From an uncultured Elusimicrobiales bacterium (lineage in GTDB: Bacteria > Elusimicrobiota > Elusimicrobia > Elusimicrobiales > Elusimicrobiaceae), in NCBI GenBank assembly GCA_934667625.1, contig CAKUMH010000005.1:70206-134205 (forward strand): a stretch of 64,000 bases of DNA, given 5' to 3'. Made by a program: the position numbers and the translations under genes. Below are positions 1 through 6,984 of this stretch, in pieces. Numbering within the stretch: position 1 is the stretch's first letter; every line of letters starts with the position of its first letter. The notes beneath the pieces were generated by a model. It was not told the origin of the DNA. It searched no databases and saw only the letters and a list, made by a program, of their open reading frames with translations.

Positions 1-1
1 G

Positions 2-1132
2 CGCTATTTTTATTTGGCACCTTTCCTAAAACAGGCTAAAATGATTGCGTGGGATTATCTTAAACGTTATGCTTGCCCGCTGCCCGGGGTGACGGTGAAC
101 GAGGCGGAGCTGTGCGTAAAACTCCCCACCGGAGCGCGCATTTGGGTGTGCGGGGCCGACAATCCGGACGCCTTGCGCGGCACCTATGCCGACGGCGTGG
201 TGCTGGATGAGTACGCCCAAATCAAGCCCGATGTGTTCACCGAAATCATTCGTCCGATGCTCCTTTCGCGCGAAGGCTGGGCCGTATTTATGGGCACGCC
301 TAAGGGCCAAAATGCCTTTTTTGAGCTGTTCAACCGCGCCCAAAAGGCGGCCCAAAGCGACCCCTCCGTGTGGTGGGTGGGCGTGTTCCGCGCCGACGAA
401 TCCGGCGTGATCCCCGCCGCCGAGTTGGAGCGTTTGCGCCGCGATACGCCGCCCAACATCTTCCGCCAGGAATACTTGTGCGATTTTACCGCCAGCGCCG
501 ATAATGTGCTCATCCCCATTGATTTGGTGCTCTCGGCCTGTGCGCGACGCTATGCGCCTTCGCAGCTGCGCGGTGCTCCCAAAATCATTGGGGTAGACCC
601 CGCCCGCTTTGGGGACGACCGCAGTGTCATTTGCCTGCGCCAGGGCCTGCAAGTGCTGGAGCCGATTGTGCTGCGCCAGTTGGACAATATGACGCTGGCC
701 GACCGCACCGCGCGGGAGATAGAAGCCTTCCGCCCCGACGGCGTGTTTGTGGATGCGGGGTGCGGCGGCGGGGTGATTGACCGCCTGCGCCAGTTGGGTT
801 TTACGGTGACGGAAGTGCCCTTTGGCGGTTCTTCGTCCCGCCCGGGGCAGTATGCCAACAAGCGGGCGGAAATGTGGGGGGAAATGGCCGCCTGGTTAAA
901 GGCGGGCGGAGCCCTGCCAAATCAGGCGGAGCTAAAGGCGGATTTGTGCCAAACCTGCTACGACTTTGACGCCGCAGGCCGCCTGCGCCTGGAACCCAAA
1001 GAAAAAATCAAAGAGCGCAGCGGCAAAAGCCCGGACTTGGCCGACGCCTTGGCCCTCACCTTTGCGGCCCCCGTGTTTCCGCGCGCGTCGCGCGGGCGGG
1101 AGTTTGCCCAAAGTGAATACGAAGTTTTATAA
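2..1132 (+). CDS. Phage terminase large subunit, 5'-truncated by the window edge
   Basis: The motor and nuclease that packages DNA into the prohead. The reading frame is open from base 2, before the first ATG at 14, and the preceding residues (RYFYLAPF) read as coding, so the gene continues to the left and the Walker A part is missing. Seen here: a Walker B-like VVLDEYA, then MGTPKG, then the C-terminal RNase H-like nuclease with GVDPARFGDDRS, a central FVDAGCGGG and the final DLADALALT acidic motif. The stop at 1130-1132 is followed by an AT-rich gap with a strong promoter, so the genes from portal onward can be transcribed separately. Family assignment is firm; the subtype is inferred from neighbours. 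Confidence 0.9.
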   Translation, partial: RYFYLAPFLKQAKMIAWDYLKRYACPLPGVTVNEAELCVKLPTGARIWVCGADNPDALRGTYADGVVLDEYAQIKPDVFTEIIRPMLLSREGWAVFMGTPKGQNAFFELFNRAQKAAQSDPSVWWVGVFRADESGVIPAAELERLRRDTPPNIFRQEYLCDFTASADNVLIPIDLVLSACARRYAPSQLRGAPKIIGVDPARFGDDRSVICLRQGLQVLEPIVLRQLDNMTLADRTAREIEAFRPDGVFVDAGCGGGVIDRLRQLGFTVTEVPFGGSSSRPGQYANKRAEMWGEMAAWLKAGGALPNQAELKADLCQTCYDFDAAGRLRLEPKEKIKERSGKSPDLADALALTFAAPVFPRASRGREFAQSEYEVL

Positions 1133-1170
1133 TTTTTTCGTCTGTTCTCGTCAGAGAAATAAAAAAATGC

Positions 1171-1200
1171 TTGACAAAAAACTATTTTTTATGCTATAAT
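1171..1200 (+). promoter_or_regulatory. Strong sigma70-type promoter for the portal/capsid genes
   Basis: TTGACA at 1171-1176 and TATAAT at 1195-1200 are both perfect consensus, with an 18-bp spacer. The transcript would run about 420 nt before the portal start, reading antisense through the small inverted gene at 1372-1548. Confidence 0.75.
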
Positions 1201-1310
1201 AATAAAATAACAGTAAATTCCCCGTGATACTTTTCTTTCCCTTCTTTTATTTGCTTCTCCCGGCCGTCATTTTGTGCGCCTAAGTTGTGCTTTATTGGTC
1301 CGTTTTGCAT

Positions 1311-1338
1311 AAAAAACCGCCCCTTGCGGAGCGGTTTA
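1311..1338 (-). terminator. Intrinsic terminator of the small inverted membrane-protein gene
   Basis: Read on the minus strand it is AAACCGCTCC, loop GCAA, GGGGCGGTTT followed by a run of six T. It lies about 35 bases past the stop codon of the gene at 1372-1548. On the plus strand no T-run follows, so it should act in one direction. Confidence 0.75.
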
Positions 1339-1371
1339 AAAAGCAGTTATTTGCTTAAGGTACTGCGTGCC

Positions 1372-1548
1372 TTACAAGGCCGTGCACATAAACGCGGCCA
1401 AAACACCTATCAAAATCGCCGTCAGTATGCCCGTCGTCCACGCGGCCGATTTTTTGCTCTTCTTCGGGAAAACCTTCCGCGTAATAATATAAAACCCCGG
1501 CACGGCAATCAGTGCCACAAATACCAAAATTGTAATTAAACCCAGCAT
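1372..1548 (-). CDS. Small two-helix membrane protein, inverted moron-like gene (58 aa)
   Basis: A short gene lying antisense between terminase and portal. It has a good ribosome binding site (AGGAGG seven bases before the ATG at 1548), an uninterrupted frame and its own terminator at 1311-1338. The protein starts MLGLITILVF and has two hydrophobic helices (about residues 2-22 and 40-56) joined by a basic loop with KVFPKKSKKS. The same plan (helix, Lys-rich loop, helix ending in Cys) is seen at the N-terminus of the other inverted prophage gene at 9648-10355, so the two may be related. Function unknown; autonomous inverted membrane genes in phage late operons are often expressed in the lysogen and can block superinfection, but that is inference here. 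Confidence 0.7.
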   Translation of the reverse strand: MLGLITILVFVALIAVPGFYIITRKVFPKKSKKSAAWTTGILTAILIGVLAAFMCTAL

Positions 1549-1630
1549 ATATCCTCCTGTTCTCTTACTATCTTAATAAATTTTCACTCCGCGCGCACGC
1601 TTCTCTTGCGCCTAAAAATAATTACTCACT

Positions 1631-3202
1631 ATGAAAAATACCATCCAACCAAAAACCGATTATTTACGTCTTTACGACGGCCTCAAGCGCGAACGCGCCT
1701 CGTGGCTCCCGGCGTGGAAGGAGCTCAGCGCCTACCTGGCTCCCACCCGCGGCTTTTTTGACGGGCAAACGCCCAACAGCGGCCGCCGGCTGGACCACAA
1801 AACCCTGCTGGATTCTTCCCCGTGTTTGGCGGTGGAAGTGCTGTGTGCCGGCATGATGAGCGGGCTGACCAGCCCGTCCAGAAGTTGGTTTGACTTAACC
1901 CTTTCCCCCGCGCCGCTTTTGGAATTGCCCGGCGCTCGCGAATGGGTGTTTGAAGTCAAAAAACGCCTGGAAGATGTGTTTGCTAAAAGCAATGTTTACA
2001 GTGTGCTCCACGGGTTCTACCAGGAAATCGCCGTCTTTGGCACGGCCGCCTTTTTGGTGGAAGAGGATGTGCAAAAGGGGCTTTCCTGCCGTCCGTTCAC
2101 GGCGGGTGAATACGTGCTGGGCACGGACGCTTCCGGCCGCGTCAACCGCTTCGGACGCGAATTTTTTATGACGGCCGCCCAATTAAAGGATGCCTTTGGC
2201 CTGGCGGCTTTGCCGCCGCAATTGCGCCGCGCCTGTGAGGATCCCTCCCGCTTGGAAAGCTGGCATAAGGTGGTGCATTTAATTATGCCCAATCCCGCGT
2301 ATGACCCGCAAAAAAAGGACGCTTGCCACTTGGCCTATACGTCCGTTTATTTGACGCAGAGCGGGCACCTTTTGCGCCAAAGCGGCTACCGCGAGTTTCC
2401 CGTTATTGCCGCGCGCTGGGAGGTGAAAACACCTGCCGATGTGTACGGCCGCGGGCCGGGGTGGAAGTGCCTGGGCGACGTGAAAATGCTCCAAAAAATG
2501 CAAAAGACCAAGCTCGTGGCGCTGGACAAAAGCACTAATCCGCCGATGATGGTTTCCGCCAACGTGCAGGGGGAAGTGAACTTGCTCCCCGGTGGGCTCA
2601 CCCGCTATAGCGGCACGACGGACGCCGCCGTCAAACCCGCCTATCAGGTGCAGCCGGATCTATCGGCGCTGGAGGCGTCTATTGATTCCGTGCGTGCCAC
2701 CATTCGTTCCCAATTTTTTGCTGATGTGTTTTTGATGTTGTCAGCCCAAAATTACTCCAATATGACAGCCGCCGAAGTGGCCGAGCGGCACCAGGAAAAA
2801 ATGCTCGTCCTGGGCCCGGTGCTGGAACGCCTGAAGAATGAACTCTTGGACCCGCTGATAGACCGCGCCTTCCACCTGCTTTTGCGCCAAGGCCTGCTGC
2901 CTCTTCCGCCGGAAAGTATCCAGGGCCAAGAGGTGAAGGTGGAATACGTCTCCATGATTGCACAAGCCCAAAAGGCCGCCGGGCTTTCCGCCTTGGTGCA
3001 GGGGCTGTCGTATGCCAACTCCTTGGCCTCGTCTGCCCCGTCCGTGTTGGACCGCATTGATTACGACCGCGCCTTGGAGGAAGGGCTCAACACACTGGGC
3101 GTGGCCCCGGCCCTCTTGCGGGCGCAGGACGAGGTGCAGGCCCTGCGTGCCGCCCGCCAAGCGGCACAGGCGGAAGAATCCCTATCGGAAAGTAAAGAGT
3201 GA
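1631..3202 (+). CDS. Phage portal / head-to-tail connector protein
   Basis: Forms the dodecameric ring at the capsid vertex through which DNA enters and leaves, and to which the tail is attached. The 523-residue length and the N-terminal pattern (YDGLKRERASWLPAWKE, then LDSSPCLAVEVLCAGMMSGL and LTSPSRSWFDL) are typical of the podoviral head-tail connector family. The C-terminal part (about 430-515) is Ala- and Gln-rich and probably helical, as expected for the crown. The start at 1631 has no strong ribosome binding site, but the frame is open and begins at a family-typical N-terminus. It is the first gene downstream of the promoter at 1171-1200 and is followed by the Bbp19-like, scaffold and capsid genes. 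Confidence 0.9.
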   Translation: MKNTIQPKTDYLRLYDGLKRERASWLPAWKELSAYLAPTRGFFDGQTPNSGRRLDHKTLLDSSPCLAVEVLCAGMMSGLTSPSRSWFDLTLSPAPLLELPGAREWVFEVKKRLEDVFAKSNVYSVLHGFYQEIAVFGTAAFLVEEDVQKGLSCRPFTAGEYVLGTDASGRVNRFGREFFMTAAQLKDAFGLAALPPQLRRACEDPSRLESWHKVVHLIMPNPAYDPQKKDACHLAYTSVYLTQSGHLLRQSGYREFPVIAARWEVKTPADVYGRGPGWKCLGDVKMLQKMQKTKLVALDKSTNPPMMVSANVQGEVNLLPGGLTRYSGTTDAAVKPAYQVQPDLSALEASIDSVRATIRSQFFADVFLMLSAQNYSNMTAAEVAERHQEKMLVLGPVLERLKNELLDPLIDRAFHLLLRQGLLPLPPESIQGQEVKVEYVSMIAQAQKAAGLSALVQGLSYANSLASSAPSVLDRIDYDRALEEGLNTLGVAPALLRAQDEVQALRAARQAAQAEESLSESKE

Positions 3203-3274
3203 AAAAATCCGCCCTTCGGCGTGCCTACATAAGCGAGCGGCCGTCGGGCGGCGTAAAAAATATCTCCCGGAGTG

Positions 3275-3412
3275 ATGTTTTTTGCGAACCCCACCAAACA
3301 CAAAAAAGTGTTGCGGCAGGCGTCTAAAATTACCGAACGCTGCCCGACCGAAAGGGGGAGAAGGTTCCGGCTCCCGTTCTCCCTCTTCCCTTCCTCATTT
3401 TATGAAGACTAG
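3275..3412 (+). CDS. Possible small phage protein (45 aa)
   Basis: ATG at 3275, stop TAG at 3410-3412, overlapping the start of the next gene by 11 bases. The product begins MFFANPTKHKK and is basic (many Lys/Arg). A GGAG lies only two bases before the ATG, which is too close for a good ribosome binding site. The 199-base gap between portal and the next gene otherwise holds no gene. Not recognised; this could be chance. Confidence 0.25.
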   Translation: MFFANPTKHKKVLRQASKITERCPTERGRRFRLPFSLFPSSFYED

Positions 3413-3707
3413 TACACTAAAAAAACAAACTGTCTGCGATTTGCAGGCCGTCTTAAAAACCGTACAAGGCCGCCGGGTGCTGTGGCGGCTCTTGCAGGCC
3501 GCACAGGTGCATCAGCACGGCTTTGTGCCGGGTGATGCGTTGGCGACGGCGTTCCACTGCGGGCAGAAGAGCCTGGGGCTTTTTCTGCTGGCGGAAATAG
3601 AGGACGCCGCGCCCGCGGCCTATGCCCAAATGCGGGAGGAATATCTTTCGCAGGTGCGGGCCGACCAAGCCAGAATTAACCGCCAAAGCGAGGAGGTAAA
3701 CCCATGA
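3402..3707 (+). CDS. Bbp19-like phage protein
   Basis: A 101-residue protein of the family named after Bordetella phage BPP-1 Bbp19, a small virion-region protein of unknown exact role that is usually encoded between portal and scaffold/capsid, as here. The diagnostic core is seen in the middle: GRRVLWRLLQAAQVHQ, then SLGLFLLAEIEDAAPAAY. The start at 3402 (MKTSTLKK) is chosen over the upstream frame opening at 3282 because the family begins near this point and the extra residues are low-complexity. It overlaps the scaffold gene by four bases (ATGA), implying translational coupling. Family assignment is from remembered motif pattern. Confidence 0.65.
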   Translation: MKTSTLKKQTVCDLQAVLKTVQGRRVLWRLLQAAQVHQHGFVPGDALATAFHCGQKSLGLFLLAEIEDAAPAAYAQMREEYLSQVRADQARINRQSEEVNP

Positions 3708-4264
3708 ACGAAGCGACAGAAAACGCAACTGCTACCGCCCCTGTTACCGGGACGGAAAATGCCCACGCGGCGGTTGTACCCTCGCCGGAAACGGTCGCGC
3801 CCGTTCCCGCAGCGTCGCCGTATGAGGCGCTTTGCGTTCCGCCGGATGCGGAGGTGCCGCCCGAGGCCTTGGACGAGGTGAAGGCGATGGCCCAAAAGCT
3901 AAACCTTTCCGCCGAACAGGCGCAGGAACTGCTGGATTTTGAGGTGGGCGGCATGCGCGAAACGCAGGAAATTTTGGCCCGCCAGCGGGACCTCAATGCC
4001 GAAGAGTGGGCCCGGGAAACCCGTGCCTTTTACGGCGCCCAAACCGAGGCGGCCCTATCCTTGGCCGTGCGCGCGGCGGACGCCTTTGGCGGCCCGGAAC
4101 TGCGCGCACTGCTGGAGCGCACGGGGCTGGGAAATCATCTCGCAATCGTCCGTACCTTTTACGAGATTGGCAAAAGCATCAGCGAGGACGTCCTCCCCGG
4201 CGGTAAACCCGCCGCCCCGCAGGACAAAACCTTCGCCGAGGCGTTGTACGGAAACCATCATTAA
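3704..4264 (+). CDS. Probable phage scaffold / capsid assembly protein
   Basis: A 186-residue protein encoded directly before the major capsid gene, the usual place of the scaffold. The first 50 residues are Ala/Thr/Pro/Val-rich and likely disordered. Residues about 60-110 are charged and helical (DEVKAMAQKLNLSAEQAQE), fitting a coiled-coil scaffold. The C-terminus (about 135-186) has a second helical segment ending FAEALYGNHH. Coupled to the preceding gene by an ATGA overlap; the next gene follows after 11 bases with an AAAGGAGA ribosome binding site. No protease motif was noticed. The role is inferred from position and composition. Confidence 0.65.
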   Translation: MNEATENATATAPVTGTENAHAAVVPSPETVAPVPAASPYEALCVPPDAEVPPEALDEVKAMAQKLNLSAEQAQELLDFEVGGMRETQEILARQRDLNAEEWARETRAFYGAQTEAALSLAVRAADAFGGPELRALLERTGLGNHLAIVRTFYEIGKSISEDVLPGGKPAAPQDKTFAEALYGNHH

Positions 4265-4275
4265 AGGAGAACTAA

Positions 4276-5253
4276 ATGGCAATTATTGCGGATAAACAAT
4301 ACAGTTTGGTGGATTACGCCAAACAGTTTGATCCCTCCGGCCAGGAACTGGCCATTGCGGAGGTGTTAAGCAAATCTAACGACATCATCGCTGATGCCCT
4401 GGTGGTGGAAAGCTCCCTGGACAGCGGCCACGAATACGCCGTCCGCACGGGCATTCCAGAAGGCACTTGGCGCCGCGCCTACCAGGGCATAGAGCCGGCC
4501 AAAGCAACCACCAAAGTGGTTGTGGAATCGTACGGCACTTTGTCCGCCTATTCCGTTGTGGATAAGCTGGTGGCCGAAAAGGGCGGCCATGTGGACGCGG
4601 TGCGCACCGGGCAATCCCGCGCGATTATTGCGGGTATGTCCAACACCATGGCCACGAACCTCATCTATGGCAACGTGGGCAAGCACCCGGAACGTTTTAC
4701 GGGTCTGGCTGCACGTTATTGTGAACTTTCCGGCGCGGAAAGCTCCCGCAACGTCATCAACGCCGGCGGCGAAACGGAAGGAAAAAATTCCTCCATTTAC
4801 CTGGTGGTGTGGGATACGGATAAGATCTTTACCTTCTTCCCCAAGGGTTCCAAAGCCGGCATCCAGCGGTTGGACCACGGGCTGGTCAACCATGTAGACG
4901 CCGCCGGCAACGAATATCCCGCCTACAAGGAATACTTTGAATGGAAACTGGGCTTGGCCGTGCAGGATTGGCGCTTTGCGGGCCGCATTTGCAACATTGA
5001 TGTGACCAATATCCCCAGCGACCTGATTGACCAAATGTGCGAGCTGGAGGAACGCATCCAAAGCCTTTCCATGGGCAGACCTGTGTGGTATATGAACCGC
5101 ACTGTCAAGGCCGCCCTGCGCAAGCTGACCAGCAACCGCACTAACGTCCAGTACACGCCGGACCAAGTCACCTCTCGTCCGCTGATGACGTTTAACGAAA
5201 TCCCAGTGCATATCTGTGACGCCATTACCGACACGGAAGCCTTGGTGAAATAG
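4276..5253 (+). CDS. Phage major capsid protein (GP10-like family)
   Basis: Builds the icosahedral head. The 325-residue protein has the pattern of the podoviral major capsid family seen in BPP-1-like phages: N-terminal YSLVDYAKQFDPSG, then a central EGTWRRAYQGIEPAKATTKV and a C-terminal segment with RPLMTFNEIPVHICDAI. It is preceded by an AAAGGAGA ribosome binding site and followed after eight bases by the cement-protein gene. Gene order scaffold-capsid-cement supports the call. No decoration or Ig-like insertion is obvious. Confidence 0.9.
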   Translation: MAIIADKQYSLVDYAKQFDPSGQELAIAEVLSKSNDIIADALVVESSLDSGHEYAVRTGIPEGTWRRAYQGIEPAKATTKVVVESYGTLSAYSVVDKLVAEKGGHVDAVRTGQSRAIIAGMSNTMATNLIYGNVGKHPERFTGLAARYCELSGAESSRNVINAGGETEGKNSSIYLVVWDTDKIFTFFPKGSKAGIQRLDHGLVNHVDAAGNEYPAYKEYFEWKLGLAVQDWRFAGRICNIDVTNIPSDLIDQMCELEERIQSLSMGRPVWYMNRTVKAALRKLTSNRTNVQYTPDQVTSRPLMTFNEIPVHICDAITDTEALVK

Positions 5254-5261
5254 GAGAACTT

Positions 5262-5645
5262 ATGTTACTAGACCAAAATGCAGTATTTTCCGAGAAACAG
5301 GCCGTTACCGCTACGGCGGCCTCTACGAATGTGGTGGACCAGGGCGCCGCGGGCAATGCCGTCCCGGGCGGTTTGTTTGCCGTGTGCCGCACGGATGAAG
5401 CCTTTGCGGGGTTGACGGGGCTGAAGGTGGCCCTGCAAACGGCGGACGACGCAGCTTTTACCTCCGCACAGGAATTAGTTTCCGCCTCCTTTCTGGCGGC
5501 GGACCTGACCGCGGGTAAAACGCTGCTCGCGCTGGCAGTGCCGAAAGGGGCCAAGCGCTACCTGCGTGCTTATTACACCGTCACCGGGACGGGCACGGCA
5601 GGGAGACTTTCCTGCTTTCTGACCGATGCAGTGGACATGAAATAA
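5262..5645 (+). CDS. Bbp16-like capsid cement protein
   Basis: A 127-residue protein placed immediately after the capsid gene (ribosome binding site GGAGAA before ATG). It begins MLLDQNAVFSEKQAVTATAA, then NVVDQGAAGNAVPGG, which is the recognisable start of the Bbp16 family of capsid cement or decoration proteins. These trimers bind the outside of the expanded head and stabilise it. The rest is beta-rich (KVALQTADDAAF, LLALAVPKGAKRYLRAYYTV). It is the last gene before a 753-base gap in the operon. Family recognised from memory, with no homology search. Confidence 0.75.
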   Translation: MLLDQNAVFSEKQAVTATAASTNVVDQGAAGNAVPGGLFAVCRTDEAFAGLTGLKVALQTADDAAFTSAQELVSASFLAADLTAGKTLLALAVPKGAKRYLRAYYTVTGTGTAGRLSCFLTDAVDMK

Positions 5646-6398
5646 AGCGCTTCTGTTCCCTGCCGCGCGTTCCCACCCGCGGGTCCGAAAGGTTTCTGCG
5701 GTGCGCGGCATCCGGCTAAACGGCCCTGTGCTTCCGGGATGCAAAATTTGTGTCCCGGAAGTACAAAAAACGCTTTTAGTGACCGTTTTACGCTAAAAAG
5801 GGTATGTTGGGATAAGGGGGACCGTCCAAAACAAGCAGCAATGGCCGTTTTTGGCCAAAATCGCCTCAAAATAACACCAAAAGCCCTCAAAAAAGTTGAA
5901 AAAGTGTGAAAGGAGTCTCCCAGACGGTACAAGTTTCGCCCAAACGCCACAAGTCCCGCCCAAACGCCACAAAACCCTGCACCAACCTTCCCAATATAAG
6001 CCCCGCTCAAATTCCATAACCTCCAAACGACTCTCTTCAATTCCGTGGCCCCGTTTTATCTCACAAACACTCTCCGCTGTTGTTTTAAAAATCACCTACC
6101 CAGCTAAACGTTTTACAAATTTTTTATCTAAAAATATTTTTTTGATTTTTCAAAACGATGAGCTGTTTTGCAAAAAAAGTGTATAAAATCGTCATGAGCT
6201 TTTTGTATAAAAAAAATATATAAAAAATAAAAATACTTAAATAATAAGTATTTTTAAAATTAATAATAAAAATAAAATAAACATAAACGCAAAATTACAC
6301 TTGATTTTAAAATTATCGCATTAAACAGATAGTAAATAAAAATAACTTTAAAATTATAAATAATTAAAATTTAAATATAAATAAAATAGGAGCTAAAA
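5646..6398. other. Gene-poor gap in the phage late operon, with an AT-rich right half
   Basis: No convincing gene is seen. The left part (to about 6050) has normal GC content and holds a short tandem repeat of CGCCCAAACGCCACAAG near 5937-5973. A minus-strand frame of 155 codons spans 5573-6040 but overlaps the cement gene, has no clear ribosome binding site and has an odd composition. From about 6100 to 6398 the sequence is extremely AT-rich with many stops in all frames and an inverted repeat at 6229-6255. It may be a regulatory or degenerate insertion. Confidence 0.5.
6229..6255. repeat. Perfect AT-rich inverted repeat upstream of the tail genes
   Basis: Arms AAAAATACTT (6229-6238) and AAGTATTTTT (6246-6255) around a 7-nt loop. 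It could be a weak terminator or a protein-binding site within the AT-rich stretch. Confidence 0.5.
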
Positions 6399-6983
6399 AT
6401 GATATCAAAAATTGCCATTTGTAATTTAGCTTTGGCGCATTTGGGACAGTCTCCAATCAGTTCCTTGGAACAGAAAGACGAAAAAGCCCGGCGCCTTCTT
6501 TTGTTTTACGAACCGGTACGCGATGAAGTTTTGCGCACGCATAACTGGGCTTTTGCAGGGGCGGAGGAGCCCTTGGCTCTTTTAGAAAAAGGCCCCGAAA
6601 CAGCGGAATATACCTATAAATACCCTGGCGAGGCGCTTTTTGTGCGCCGTGTATATGTTCCCGCGGCCCCGCACAAGGCTCTCCCTTTTCGGGAAGTGTT
6701 CCGGCCGGACCTGCATTGCCGGGTGCTTTGCGTGCCTGCCGCACAGGCCTATGTTCAATACACCCGCCGCCTGCCGGACGAAACCCAGTTTGACCCGGCC
6801 TTTGTAAAGGCCTTTTCCCTCGCCTTGGCAGCGGATTTGGCGTTGCCCCTCACGGGGGACAACACCTTAGCCGCCCAGCTCTTAAAAAAATACGCCGCCG
6901 CGTTGGACGAAGCCCGCCGCTGCAACATGACGGAAAACTTCCTCCGTGCCCCGCAGACGGATGCGTTTAGCGAGGTGCGTTAA
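6399..6983 (+). CDS. Tail adaptor protein (gp4/gp11-like head-completion protein)
   Basis: A 194-residue protein that would sit under the portal ring and attach the tail. The N-terminus MISKIAICNLALAHLGQ followed by VRDEVLRTHNWAFA is the hallmark of the phage tubular/adaptor family (T7 gp11, P22 gp4-type helical bundle). The ribosome binding site is TAGGAGC, seven bases before the ATG. It is the first gene after the AT-rich gap, and its last residues are followed one base later by the large tail gene. The C-terminal third has a helical ALDEARRCN segment. Confidence 0.8.
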   Translation: MISKIAICNLALAHLGQSPISSLEQKDEKARRLLLFYEPVRDEVLRTHNWAFAGAEEPLALLEKGPETAEYTYKYPGEALFVRRVYVPAAPHKALPFREVFRPDLHCRVLCVPAAQAYVQYTRRLPDETQFDPAFVKAFSLALAADLALPLTGDNTLAAQLLKKYAAALDEARRCNMTENFLRAPQTDAFSEVR

Positions 6984-6984
6984 T

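Noticed and set aside
1285..1539. 84-codon plus-strand frame between terminase and portal
   Set aside because: No ribosome binding site and basic, low-quality composition; the opposite strand holds a small gene with ribosome binding site, membrane helices and terminator.
5573..6040. 155-codon minus-strand frame in the phage gap
   Set aside because: It overlaps the cement-protein gene, lacks a ribosome binding site and has an unusual composition; treated as chance.
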